In this document: positions 16,451-25,275 of the stretch, in pieces
How positions within the stretch are numbered: position 1 is the first letter of the stretch
Layout: every line of letters starts with the position of its first letter
Assembly: GCA_027625095.1 (NCBI GenBank)
Contig: JAQBXN010000048.1
Span: 1 to 53,803 of the forward strand
Length of the DNA stretch: 53,803 nt
Source: Planctomycetota bacterium
Lineage (GTDB): Bacteria; Planctomycetota; PUPC01; JACPCR01
Reading direction: 5' to 3'
The notes under the pieces: model-generated
What the model saw: only the letters and a program-made list of their open reading frames with translations
What the model was told of the DNA's origin: nothing
Databases searched by the model: none
Program-made: the position numbers and the translations under genes

Positions 16451-17680
16451 ATGAACATCACAATCTACGAAGACAGCGGATGGAAAAGATTACTGCCGTT
16501 GGTCTATACCCGCCCACTCTGTGAGCTCCTGCTTGGGCAGGAGAGCCTGCGTGCCAGGGTCGATCGCGTGATGAGGGGTGAAGCCAGACTCGCCCTCCAC
16601 ACAAGACAAGAGATAGCCGACGCAGCCGCGCTTCGCACCGGGCTGATGGTGAACGAGTCGATTCCGGTCAACACTCTATTCATAAATGGCCGCGCCTTCT
16701 GCCGTGAAATGCCGGTTTTCGCAGAGGAGAATTCGAGCTGGGTAGGTCTCTGCAACGGCCGGATTGCGTGCATCCAGGCAGAAGCATCTCTGGCCGGACA
16801 ACTGACAAATGAAGACTTTCTTGACGAGGAAAAACTGAAAGCTGCCGTCGAAGGCCTGCCGACACGTAAAATCGGCGACTGCCTTCAACTCCTTGATTAT
16901 CCGTGGGACTTTGTTCTCTCTAATGAAGACGCGCTCATGGAAGACTGGAAGCGGACAAGCGCGGGAATTCAAGGCCAGATAGATGAAGGATGTCACCTGC
17001 TTAATAAGAGTCGGATCCATGTTGGCGCGGGAGCGAGGGTCATGCCGCAGAGCGTCATCGATGCCGAAGCCGGCCCGGTGGTGATTTCCGAAGGGGTGAC
17101 CGTCATGCCGCACAGTTACATTCAGGGCCCCTGTTTTATCGGCGAGAGATCCCTGATACAGCCCGGCACTGTTATCAGAGGCGGGACATCCATTGGCCCG
17201 GTATGCAAGGTCGGCGGCGAGATCGAGTGCTCCATTATTCAGGGCTATTCCAACAAGCAGCACTACGGCACTTTTGGCCACTGCTATATCGGCGAGTGGG
17301 TCAATATCGGCGCAGGCTGCTCGAACAGCGATCTGAAAAACACATACGGAAATGTGCGAAGCCCCATCAACGGCGAAGAGATAGATACCGGCCAGACATT
17401 CGTCGGTGCGGTTATCGGCGATCACTCAAAGGTTGGTATCAACTGCGCCATTCCTACCGGAGCCGTCATCGGTTTCTGCAGCAACGTCGTCGGCCCTCAG
17501 AGCCCGAAGTTTGTCCCGAGTTTCACCTGGCACACGCCCGAATCCACGGTGCCTTACAAAGCCGAAAAAGCCCTGGAGGTGGCCGAAAAAGTAATGGCTC
17601 GGCGCGACAGATCTATGAAGAAAGCGGAACGGTCGTTGTTCCTGGAAGTGCCCGCAAGAGCCGGCGAGTTGGAGCGCTGA
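16451..17680 (+). CDS. GlmU-like sugar nucleotidyltransferase with hexapeptide repeats
   Basis: This 409-residue protein has an N-terminal nucleotidyltransferase-like domain (MNITIYEDSGWKRLLPLVYT opening, typical of the GlmU-family NTP_transf_4 group) and a C-terminal left-handed beta-helix of hexapeptide repeats (about residues 190-370, such as VISEGVTVMPHSYIQGP and GAVIGDHSKVGINC). By analogy it may transfer a nucleotide to, or acetylate, glucosamine-1-phosphate or a related sugar phosphate. It is shorter than E. coli GlmU (456) and lacks the canonical GxGTRM loop near the N-terminus, so full GlmU activity is not certain. Position 95 bp after glmS supports a UDP-GlcNAc role. Confidence 0.8.
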   Translation: MNITIYEDSGWKRLLPLVYTRPLCELLLGQESLRARVDRVMRGEARLALHTRQEIADAAALRTGLMVNESIPVNTLFINGRAFCREMPVFAEENSSWVGLCNGRIACIQAEASLAGQLTNEDFLDEEKLKAAVEGLPTRKIGDCLQLLDYPWDFVLSNEDALMEDWKRTSAGIQGQIDEGCHLLNKSRIHVGAGARVMPQSVIDAEAGPVVISEGVTVMPHSYIQGPCFIGERSLIQPGTVIRGGTSIGPVCKVGGEIECSIIQGYSNKQHYGTFGHCYIGEWVNIGAGCSNSDLKNTYGNVRSPINGEEIDTGQTFVGAVIGDHSKVGINCAIPTGAVIGFCSNVVGPQSPKFVPSFTWHTPESTVPYKAEKALEVAEKVMARRDRSMKKAERSLFLEVPARAGELER

Positions 17681-17888
17681 GACGGACGGAAGAATAGAAG
17701 AGTCGAGTGCGGCCAGTTGCTGCCGGTTCCATTTTCTGGAGAGTCTCTGAAATAGAAAGCGCCAACAGGGTGGCGCTCTCCAAAGGCATTCGTGCCTCCT
17801 TGCGAACGGATTGTGGTGTAAAACCAGCTCCGTAGGATCTCTGTGAATGGCAGCCGCTGACCACAATAATTCGTGTACCTGAACGGAT

Positions 17889-20543
17889 ATGAAAGAAGAG
17901 AATTCAGATAAAGACAAAGGTCTTCCAGAGAGTTTTGAAGAGATTCACTCCGTAGGAGAACCCAAGAACGAAAATGGCTCCGCTGAGGACGATCCAACTG
18001 CTCCGAACAGCGAAGCCAGCGAGGCGGCCCAGGAGGACAGGAACGATGACGAGGAAGTGACACAACTCGAAGTCCCCGCATTCGATGTGAAATCAGCCGC
18101 TGAAAAATCTGAATCTGCTGAAGCTGAAACAACTAATGAATTGGGAATCGATCTTCTCGAGGAACCTCCTCTTCCAGAGCCTCCGAAGGAAGAGTCCTCC
18201 GCCAAGTCCCCTGCACTATCCAAGCTTCGGATTCAATCGGACGATGTGGAGCATCCCGCTGCCGGCGTTTTACATGAAGAGATCGAAATGCCCGAAATTG
18301 GGCCCGCCCCTGAAGTGGATTCCGCTCCCGGGCCGGCCAAAGCAAAAACGCCGCCCTGGCTGATTTTCTATAACGAGAGATGTCCTTACAGTTATGAAGA
18401 GGGCCAGGTTCTGCAGAAGCTCAGTGGCGGCCGGGCCGAATGCCGTCCCTGGCGGGATGCGCATACTTTTTCTCATCTGCATTCGGCGGACAGGAGTAAG
18501 GACTACCGGGAAAAGCGGGTTTGCCTGGTAAGTCCGGGTGCCAATGTTTTTACCGGCGCAGAAGCAAGAGCGCGGGCAGCATTTTTGAGGCCCTTGTTTG
18601 GCAAACTTTCAAGTCTTTATGAAGTCCGCTTACTGCGACCGTTCTTTCATCTGCTTTACGGTCCTCGACCTCAAGGCGTTCGTGGTGCATCGGGCCCTCT
18701 CGATGGCGTGCCGGCCGGAGAGTTTGCGGCCCTGGGCAAGCTTCGTGATCTCTCGAAGAGTTCTTACGGAACCAGCACGCATCTGTTCGTTCATCTCCTG
18801 GCCCTCATTCAGATTGTCGCCTTCACCTCGCTGCTTGTGCAGGTCACACACCTGATCGGAGAAAACGGACTGGTGCCGGCGACGGCCAAGCTGCAACGCT
18901 TGCAAGAGACAGCCCAGACGAGGATGCGAAACGATGGGGCAGCGGAAACCGTAATTGAAAACAATTGGCAATGGCAGGCATTCATGATGGCGCCAACACT
19001 TTTCCATTGGGTGGAGGCGTCTGATGCGAACCTGCAATTATGTTGTGCATTGGGAGCGTGGCTTTCAGTGCTAACTCTCCTTCGTATCTTCCCGCGAACC
19101 GTCTTGTTTGTGCAGCTCGTGTTCTACCTTTCGCTTGCCACGATTTCGTCGCCTTTCCTCAATTTTCAATGGGACAACCTCATCCTCGAAACCACGTGCC
19201 TTGCGCTGTTGTTGCCGATGGCAGGAACAATCCTGCTGGGGAAGAACCGGGTGGCGAGCCCGATGGCGAATCCAAATCGGGCGACGGTGTTTGTGATGCA
19301 GTGGATGCTCTTCCGGCTCTACTTTGAATCCGGCTTCGCCAAGATCATGGGCGGCGTGCGTGGGGGCTGGCTGGACCTGACAGCGATGAACGCGTACTAC
19401 GATACGGTGCCGCTGCCGACCCCGTTAACCCGCACGTTCCACAATCTGCCAGTGATCTTTCACGAATGGGAAACGTTGATGACGCTGGTCCTGGAGTTTT
19501 TGCTGCCCGTTTTCATCTTTGCGGGACGCGGCTTTCGCCGCGGATTATTTTTCATCTTCACCGGCATGCAACTCACGATCATGCTCACGGGCAACTACGC
19601 GTTTTTTAATTGGATTTCACTGATCCTGGGGCTCTTTCTCGTCGACAATCATGACTGGCTGCTGGTGCGCAAGTGGGCTCACAAGTACACTCGCTTTGCC
19701 TGGAAGCGACCGATCCCGAGAGATGTGCGCTATGTGACGCCCGGATGGCGCCAGACCGTCGCTGGTGCCATCAGCGGTGTCTGTGTGATTGCACTTACGG
19801 TGGCTTCCCTGAATTCGTTCTTCCAGCTTATGCTCGATAGAAGTCCTCATCAGCTCTTACTGGTGAATGGACAGAAGCTTACCGGTCAATCCCTTCTTGA
19901 AAACGATGAGTTCGTCATCTTCCAGGAACGCAACGGGACGCGGAACCGATACCCAAGAGCGGAGGTGGTTCGCATCGAGAAGGGCCTGCTCGATCAGATG
20001 CAGAAATTCATGTCCTATTACCAGCCGTACCGAGTCGTGAACGTGTACCACCTCTTTGCAAATATGACTCGTGAGCGCGTCATGCCGGAGATTCAGGGGA
20101 GCATGGATCTGAATGACTGGAAACCGTATCGTTTTCATTACGCGCCTGGCGACCCGGCGAAAACCCCAGGATTTGTTGCACCGCATCAACCGAGATTCGA
20201 TTTTCAGTTGTGGTTTCTCGCCTTTGCGAAAAGCGGCTGGAAGAACAACGTCCCCCAGAGCCGCAAGCAGCATGACTACCATTTCTGGTACGAGACCCGA
20301 AAACAATTCCCCGGAGGCGGTGAGTATTTCATGAACCTGCTGGAGAAACTTCAAAAGGCTCCCGATCAGGTCTCGTATTTTTTTTCGGAAATGCCGTTTG
20401 GAAGTAAGCCGCCCAAATACCTGCGGCTGGTCTTTTACGATTACCACATGAGCGATGATGAGACGTTTGCCCGGACGGGCGCCTACTGGACGCGCAGCAA
20501 ACCGATGGTCGATGAGGCTGTGATTGTCCTGGATGAAAGGTGA
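17889..20543 (+). CDS. Lipase maturation factor family membrane protein with N-terminal extension
   Basis: The 884-residue protein has three parts. Residues 1 to about 150 are acidic and low complexity. Residues about 153-240 contain PPWLIFYNERCPYSYEEGQ, resembling the FYDGDCGFC opening of thioredoxin-like DCC proteins but with only one cysteine. From about 300 on it has many membrane helices and the lipase maturation factor pattern (THLIGENGLVPA, LVFYLSLATISSPFLNFQWDNLILET, YFESGFAKIMGG, NYAFFNWI). LMF1 in animals helps fold lipases in the ER; the bacterial relatives' role is unproven, probably envelope protein or lipid handling. The ATG at 17889 has a weak upstream GGAT. It stands 208 bp after the GlmU-like gene; a small GCGCCA/TGGCGC hairpin (about 17759-17776) is in that gap. 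Confidence 0.85.
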   Translation: MKEENSDKDKGLPESFEEIHSVGEPKNENGSAEDDPTAPNSEASEAAQEDRNDDEEVTQLEVPAFDVKSAAEKSESAEAETTNELGIDLLEEPPLPEPPKEESSAKSPALSKLRIQSDDVEHPAAGVLHEEIEMPEIGPAPEVDSAPGPAKAKTPPWLIFYNERCPYSYEEGQVLQKLSGGRAECRPWRDAHTFSHLHSADRSKDYREKRVCLVSPGANVFTGAEARARAAFLRPLFGKLSSLYEVRLLRPFFHLLYGPRPQGVRGASGPLDGVPAGEFAALGKLRDLSKSSYGTSTHLFVHLLALIQIVAFTSLLVQVTHLIGENGLVPATAKLQRLQETAQTRMRNDGAAETVIENNWQWQAFMMAPTLFHWVEASDANLQLCCALGAWLSVLTLLRIFPRTVLFVQLVFYLSLATISSPFLNFQWDNLILETTCLALLLPMAGTILLGKNRVASPMANPNRATVFVMQWMLFRLYFESGFAKIMGGVRGGWLDLTAMNAYYDTVPLPTPLTRTFHNLPVIFHEWETLMTLVLEFLLPVFIFAGRGFRRGLFFIFTGMQLTIMLTGNYAFFNWISLILGLFLVDNHDWLLVRKWAHKYTRFAWKRPIPRDVRYVTPGWRQTVAGAISGVCVIALTVASLNSFFQLMLDRSPHQLLLVNGQKLTGQSLLENDEFVIFQERNGTRNRYPRAEVVRIEKGLLDQMQKFMSYYQPYRVVNVYHLFANMTRERVMPEIQGSMDLNDWKPYRFHYAPGDPAKTPGFVAPHQPRFDFQLWFLAFAKSGWKNNVPQSRKQHDYHFWYETRKQFPGGGEYFMNLLEKLQKAPDQVSYFFSEMPFGSKPPKYLRLVFYDYHMSDDETFARTGAYWTRSKPMVDEAVIVLDER

Positions 20544-20562
20544 GGGGCTGTATGCTGGTTGG

Positions 20563-20644
20563 CTCAGGATTCAGGATTCAGGATTCAGATCTGCACATCT
20601 CGCCTGCCGGCATTCTTCTGGAGCACCCAATACTCCAACACTCC
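20563..20644. repeat. ATTCAGG and ACTCCAAC word repeats
   Basis: GATTCAG occurs three times in tandem at 20563-20588, matching the arm downstream of glmS. ACTCCAACACTCC at 20632-20644 matches the words upstream of the sulfatase at about 23590-23603. The rest of 20545-20802 holds no gene. Confidence 0.7.
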
Positions 20645-20802
20645 GGCCCGCGGCGGCGGATGTGGCCGAACCCACCCCTGCTGGAGCAAAATCTAGCGTT
20701 ATAGAACTAACAAGGCTGTCCCCGGTCTACTTGTGAAAGTTGTCTTGACTATATTCCTGTCCTATAACATGGCCAACTAATTGACCTTCGTGGAGGCGTC
20801 CA

Positions 20803-21048
20803 GTGCAAAAGGCAAACATAGCAGAATTTAAGAGCCGCTTGAGCCAATATATGTCCCTGGTCGAAAACGGTGAGGAGGTAGAGATATGCAGGCGTAACAT
20901 TCCTTTCGCTCGGGTCGTCCCCCTTTCGCAAACGAAGGAGAATCGGACCCAATTGGGGTGTGACCAGGGCAGCGTTGAGGTGAAAGTTGACCTGGCGGAG
21001 CCGACTATACCTGAGCATGACTGGGAAATGCTGGAGGACGACGCTTAA
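20803..21048 (+). CDS. Phd/YefM-type antitoxin
   Basis: This 81-residue protein matches the N-terminal DNA-binding part of Phd/YefM antitoxins: NIAEFKSRLSQYMSLVENGEEVEICRRNIPFARVVPL, where the fold binds the operator and the C-terminal tail would neutralise the toxin. The start is the GTG at 20803. The partner gene downstream is only a remnant, so the antitoxin is effectively orphaned. Such antitoxins normally repress their own promoter; a possible promoter lies in 20740-20775 (TTGACT then TATAAC, 17 bp apart). Confidence 0.85.
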   Translation: MQKANIAEFKSRLSQYMSLVENGEEVEICRRNIPFARVVPLSQTKENRTQLGCDQGSVEVKVDLAEPTIPEHDWEMLEDDA

Positions 21049-21155
21049 AGGTTCTCCTCGACACATGCACCTTGATCTGGGCCGTTTCCGATCCCTCCGC
21101 TCTGTCGGCCCCCGCTACTTCACTATTAACCGCCAAAGACACAGAGGTCTTCGTC
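21045..21155 (+). pseudogene. Truncated VapC/PIN-domain toxin remnant
   Basis: Right after the antitoxin the DNA reads LKVLLDTCTLIWAVSDPSAL in one frame, the opening of a PIN toxin with the first catalytic aspartate in LLDTC, and continues SAPATSLLTAKDTEVFV. Then the similarity stops, about 35 residues in, close to the end of the convergent regulator gene at 21158. The usual start is lost (TTA where ATG or TTG would be). The remaining about 100 residues with the other acidic catalytic residues are missing, so it cannot be a nuclease. Confidence 0.75.
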
Positions 21156-21157
21156 TT

Positions 21158-22522
21158 TCATAGACCGTACTCGGCAACCTTCCTCCTGAGTGTAGTCCGG
21201 TGCATGCCAAGAATTCCGGCCGCACGGCGTTGGTTGCCTCCGGTAAACTCAAGCACTCGCTGGAGGAGCGGGCGTTCGAATTCTTTGGTCAATGTCTCAT
21301 AAAGCTGATCTGTGGGTTCGCCTTGCAGGTGCGTATCTACGAGTCGCTTCACTGCGATATCCAACTCGCCCTGGTCTGCGATGGGTTCACAGAGAGTCTT
21401 GGGAAGATCAGCGAGCTGAATCGTTGCCCCTCTGCTTAACACGGAGGAATGCTGAACTGCGTTTCTCAGTTCACGGACGTTGCCCGGCCAGAGATGCTTG
21501 AGCAACACTGCCGTGGCTTCCTTTGAAAAAGTTTTGGATGGCGAGACCTGTTTCAGAAAGTGATTAGCCAGCAGCTCGATGTCTTCAATGCGATCTCGCA
21601 AGTCCGGCAGATGGAGCGTCATAACGTTAAGTCGATAGAAGAGGTCTTCCCGGAATTTGCCGGAATCCACAAGGGCTCGTAACGGACGATGAGTCGCGGC
21701 AATCAATCGCACGTCCACCTTTATTTCTTTCTCACCTCCGACCCGTTCGACGACTTTCTGTTCGAGAAATCGCAGAAGCTTTTTCTGAAGCTCAGGGGAC
21801 AGTTCGCCGATCTCATCAAGAAATACGGTACCGCCATCCGCACGCTCGAAATGTCCGATCCGCTGATCGACGGCGCCAGTGAATGCGCCGCGCTCGTGTC
21901 CGTAAAGTTCGCTTTCGGCAAGCGTTTCCGGCAGACGGGCGCAATCTACTGCGATGAACGGTTTCTCTGCCCGATGACTGTGCCGATGAATCCCGCGAGC
22001 GGCGAGCTCCTTTCCGGTGCCGGATCTCCCGGAAATCAGCACTGTGATGTCCGACTGAGCCACCGCCCCGATCTGCTTGAAAACTTCCTGCATCAATGGA
22101 TGGGTACCGAGCATTTCGAGAGGCAGGGATGCGGCTGGTGGCCTCTCATCCGGGGGGGACATCGGGCCCGAGGATAGTGCAAGGCTTATAACCTCGGCCG
22201 CCTTGTCCAGATCGATTGGCTTGGTCAGGTATTCATACGCGCCGCGCTGGATGGCCTGGACGGCGGTGTCCATTGTGCCGTGGGCGGTGATGACGATGAT
22301 GGGAGCTTCACACTTCTCGCGGATCTGCGGCAAGGCTTCGATACCAGTCATCCCCGGCAGTTTGACGTCGAGCAGGATGAGATCCGGCCGCTCCTTTTCC
22401 AGCAGTTGCATACCTTCCTCGGCGCTGGACGCGGCCACCGTCCTATGCCCGATGTCCTTCAGGAATTCTTCAAAGGCCCAGCAGACGTTTCGATCGTCTT
22501 CAATGATAAGAATCTTTGGCAT
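21158..22522 (-). CDS. Sigma-54-dependent response regulator (NtrC family)
   Basis: A 454-residue bacterial enhancer-binding protein. The receiver domain (1 to about 120) has IIEDD, the phospho-acceptor aspartate in LILLDVKLPG, and KPID. The AAA+ domain (about 140-370) has Walker A (SGRSGTGKE), the sigma-54 contact loop GAFTGA, Walker B (GGTVFLDEIGEL) and the arginine-finger region FREDLFYRLNV. A Fis-type helix-turn-helix ends the protein (GGNQRRAAGILGMHRTTLRRKVAEYG). It should activate sigma-54 promoters on phosphorylation. No histidine kinase is next to it. It is divergent from the PhyH-like gene at 22669 with a 146-bp gap, so a link is possible, but no consensus -24/-12 promoter was spotted. 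Confidence 0.95.
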   Translation of the reverse strand: MPKILIIEDDRNVCWAFEEFLKDIGHRTVAASSAEEGMQLLEKERPDLILLDVKLPGMTGIEALPQIREKCEAPIIVITAHGTMDTAVQAIQRGAYEYLTKPIDLDKAAEVISLALSSGPMSPPDERPPAASLPLEMLGTHPLMQEVFKQIGAVAQSDITVLISGRSGTGKELAARGIHRHSHRAEKPFIAVDCARLPETLAESELYGHERGAFTGAVDQRIGHFERADGGTVFLDEIGELSPELQKKLLRFLEQKVVERVGGEKEIKVDVRLIAATHRPLRALVDSGKFREDLFYRLNVMTLHLPDLRDRIEDIELLANHFLKQVSPSKTFSKEATAVLLKHLWPGNVRELRNAVQHSSVLSRGATIQLADLPKTLCEPIADQGELDIAVKRLVDTHLQGEPTDQLYETLTKEFERPLLQRVLEFTGGNQRRAAGILGMHRTTLRRKVAEYGL

Positions 22523-22668
22523 CGGAATTCGTGGAGGTGGTCGGCACCCGAATCATGCTGGATGTGATGTCCAAAGCAAATGCGAACAGCCGGGTATCAG
22601 CACCGCTATTGACATTTTGCTTCTGTAGAGATAAGCCCGCGCCATTCATTTCTCAGGAGAGCAAACAA

Positions 22669-23484
22669 ATGGGCCCTTTAACGCAGGAACAACACGACGT
22701 CTACAACGAAGAGGGTTACGTTATTCTCAGACAGGTTGTCAGCCGGAAACATATTGATGCCATGCTGTCTGCCTTCGAACGGCTGATGGATAGAGCCCTG
22801 GCCGGCGAATGCGAGATTGGATGGATCAATAAGTCGGAGCGAATTCCGGCTCGGACCGGCGGCCTGCTCAGCACCTCCCGTTATGACGATGCCTATGCGC
22901 AATGGATGGATGGCGGCCTGGCCGATCAACTTGATTCCGTGCTTGGCGGTCCGGGCCGTCACAGCCTGTTCGGAATGCTGAACGGTGGCGGTGGGCAGGC
23001 ATATCAGCAAGGCTGGCACAGGGATCTTGGTAAACCCGGTGCGCCCGACGAAGTGGAAGGTCTCCGAAAACATCACGGCACGTTTGTGCAGTTCAATGCT
23101 CCACTGCTTGAGGATGATCATTACCTGAACATCGTCCCTCGCAGCCACCTGCGCGCTTCTTCGAAGGAAGAGATGGCTGCCTCCGCCGCGGGGATCGAGG
23201 CGGACATGCCGGAGGCGATGGTCGTCGAACTGAATGCCGGCGACATCGCTTATTACAATGCTAACCTGTGGCACCGGGGCTGGAATCCCGAAGGGGCGAT
23301 GCGATGGACCGTGCACAGCGCATTCTGGCTCGCAGACCGCGAAGTCATGTCCCACGAATACGGCCAGAAGGAAGACATCCTCACGCCCGGTCATCTGGAA
23401 CGGATGCCCCCGCGTACGCGTGAATACATGCAGCGATATGTCGACGCCTACCCCGAAGGGGCTCCGAAGAGTTTAAATGCATGA
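22669..23484 (+). CDS. Phytanoyl-CoA dioxygenase (PhyH) family protein
   Basis: The 271-residue product belongs to the Fe(II)/2-oxoglutarate dioxygenases. The metal motif HxD is in QGWHRDLG, and the distal histidine and 2OG-binding arginine are in the LWHRGWNPEGAMRW region. Small-molecule hydroxylation is expected; the substrate is open, since this family is expanded and diverse in these bacteria. The start at 22669 is supported by AGGAG 10 bp upstream; an in-frame extension back to 22516 overlaps the divergent regulator and is rejected. A sulfatase follows after 147 bp, a pairing often seen in catabolic clusters. Confidence 0.9.
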   Translation: MGPLTQEQHDVYNEEGYVILRQVVSRKHIDAMLSAFERLMDRALAGECEIGWINKSERIPARTGGLLSTSRYDDAYAQWMDGGLADQLDSVLGGPGRHSLFGMLNGGGGQAYQQGWHRDLGKPGAPDEVEGLRKHHGTFVQFNAPLLEDDHYLNIVPRSHLRASSKEEMAASAAGIEADMPEAMVVELNAGDIAYYNANLWHRGWNPEGAMRWTVHSAFWLADREVMSHEYGQKEDILTPGHLERMPPRTREYMQRYVDAYPEGAPKSLNA

Positions 23485-23546
23485 CAAGTCCGCGGCTTGG
23501 TGGAATTCAGCCTGGAGTTGACTGACCTCGCAGGAAGCGTGACGCC

Positions 23547-23630
23547 CTCGTAATACGTAATACGTAAAAATCTCCTCTCCATCCCTCCAACACTCCAACA
23601 CTCCATCTCTCCGTCTCTCCACTCTTCCAC
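23547..23630. repeat. ATACGTA and ACTCC word repeats before the sulfatase
   Basis: TAATACGTAATACGTAA (about 23549-23565) uses the same words as the palindrome at 32327-32395. It is followed by CCTCCAACACTCCAACACTCC and further CTCC words up to the base before the sulfatase ATG. This pyrimidine run takes the place of a Shine-Dalgarno sequence. Confidence 0.75.
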
Positions 23631-23631
23631 C

Positions 23632-25248
23632 ATGCAATCCAGACCCAACATTCTTTGGATATCGATCGAGGACATTAATCCGCGTTTTGGCTGCTACGGA
23701 GACCCGGTGGCTCGCACTCCCAACATCGACAAACTCGCCGCCGGCGGCTGCATTTATCCTAACGCTTTCAGTACCGCAGGCGTTTGTGCGCCCAGCCGGT
23801 CGGCCATTATCACCGGCATGTACCAGACATCTATTGGCACCCATCACATGCGGACAACACACCAGAACCGGGACACTCCGGAAATGCCGACTCCTTACTC
23901 CGCAGTGATTCCGCACTACGTGAAAACCTTTACTGAATATCTCCGGGCAGGAGGGTATTACTGCACGAACAACAGCAAGACCGATTATCAATTTACGCCA
24001 CCCATCACCGCATGGGATGAATTGAGCGATGAGGCTCACTGGCGGAATCGACCCGAAAACGCCCCATTCTTTTCGGTCTTCAATCCGACCATGACCCACG
24101 AAAGCGGCATGTGGGGTGATGACGATTTACCAGAGGCACGAAAGCTGGAACCCAAGACGAATCCTGATGATGTGGTAATGCCGCCATATCTTCCTGACAC
24201 CCCCAAAGCCAGGGCTGCCCTTGCGCGCCATTACGACACACTGGAAAAGGCGGATGAGTTTGTTGGCCGGGTTCTCGGTGAACTGGAGGAGGATGGCCTC
24301 GCGGACAACACAATCGTTTTTCTGTGGAGTGACCACGGAGCGGGCCTGCCTCGCGGCAAGCGCTGGCCTTACGATGCCGGTATCCGCATTCCCTTGATCG
24401 TTCGCTGGCCGGGCACGATTGAGCGGGGCACGCAAACTGACCAGTTGGTAAGCCTGGTGGATCTTGGCCAAACGGTGCTCTCGCTGTCTGGCATAAATCC
24501 TCCCGCCCACATGCAAGGCCAGCCATTCCTTGGCGAGAGAACACTGGAAAGAGATTACATCTTTGCCGCCCGCGACCGCCATGACGAGTCTTATGACATG
24601 GTCCGCGCCGCCCGCGATAAGAGATTCAAATACATCCGAAACTTCCGTCCTGACCTTCCATATCTCCTGTGGATACCTTATCGAAATAGACACCCGATCA
24701 TGCAGGAGATGTGGCGTCTACATGCTGAGGGAAAACTTGAAGGGCCGCAGACGCTGCTGATGCAGAACACCCGCCCGATCGAGGAACTCTACGATACGGA
24801 AACCGACCCATGGGAGATCAATAACCTCTCTGGAAATCCCGAGTATGCAGAAACCCTGATCCGGATGCGAAAGGCCCTCGACGACTGGCGTGACGAAGTC
24901 GGAGACCTGGGCGACATGCCGGAATATCAAATGGTCGCCAGTTGGTATCCGAACGGCGAACAGCCCAAAACCGCCGCTCCCGTCTTTGTGCCAATCTCAG
25001 CTACGAGCCCTGGCCGGGCACCGTTGCCGCAAGGTGGCAGCGTGGAGGGGCCCGCACTGTTGCAGATTCACTGTGCCACGCAGGGGGCATCCGTTGCGTG
25101 GACGACCGAGCAGGGAGAGGACGTTCACTGGAATCTGTATTCAGGGCCAATCCCGCTGGATTCGGGTCAGACAACCATTCGGTCGCGCGCCATCAGAATC
25201 GGGTTCAAAGAAAGCGAAGAGCGAGAGGCAAGCTTTGAAGTGACTTAG
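23632..25248 (+). CDS. Type I sulfatase with C-terminal beta-domain
   Basis: The 538-residue arylsulfatase-type enzyme hydrolyses sulfate esters, most likely of sulfated polysaccharides. The formylglycine motif CAPSR is at about residues 62-66 (GVCAPSRSAIITGMYQTSIG); metal ligands include DN-type aspartates and HG/DH in WSDHGAGLPRGKRWPYD. The C-terminal about 90 residues, with GPALLQIHCATQGASVAWTT and PIRSRAI-like ends, resemble the CHB_HEX_C_1 beta-domain often attached to sulfatases. No signal peptide is visible, so it is either cytosolic or exported in another way. It needs a formylglycine-generating enzyme; the FGE-fold gene in the island is not a catalytic FGE. No Shine-Dalgarno precedes the ATG. 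Confidence 0.93.
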   Translation: MQSRPNILWISIEDINPRFGCYGDPVARTPNIDKLAAGGCIYPNAFSTAGVCAPSRSAIITGMYQTSIGTHHMRTTHQNRDTPEMPTPYSAVIPHYVKTFTEYLRAGGYYCTNNSKTDYQFTPPITAWDELSDEAHWRNRPENAPFFSVFNPTMTHESGMWGDDDLPEARKLEPKTNPDDVVMPPYLPDTPKARAALARHYDTLEKADEFVGRVLGELEEDGLADNTIVFLWSDHGAGLPRGKRWPYDAGIRIPLIVRWPGTIERGTQTDQLVSLVDLGQTVLSLSGINPPAHMQGQPFLGERTLERDYIFAARDRHDESYDMVRAARDKRFKYIRNFRPDLPYLLWIPYRNRHPIMQEMWRLHAEGKLEGPQTLLMQNTRPIEELYDTETDPWEINNLSGNPEYAETLIRMRKALDDWRDEVGDLGDMPEYQMVASWYPNGEQPKTAAPVFVPISATSPGRAPLPQGGSVEGPALLQIHCATQGASVAWTTEQGEDVHWNLYSGPIPLDSGQTTIRSRAIRIGFKESEEREASFEVT

Positions 25249-25275
25249 CTGTCTCCGTTGCGGTGACAGAAGTCC

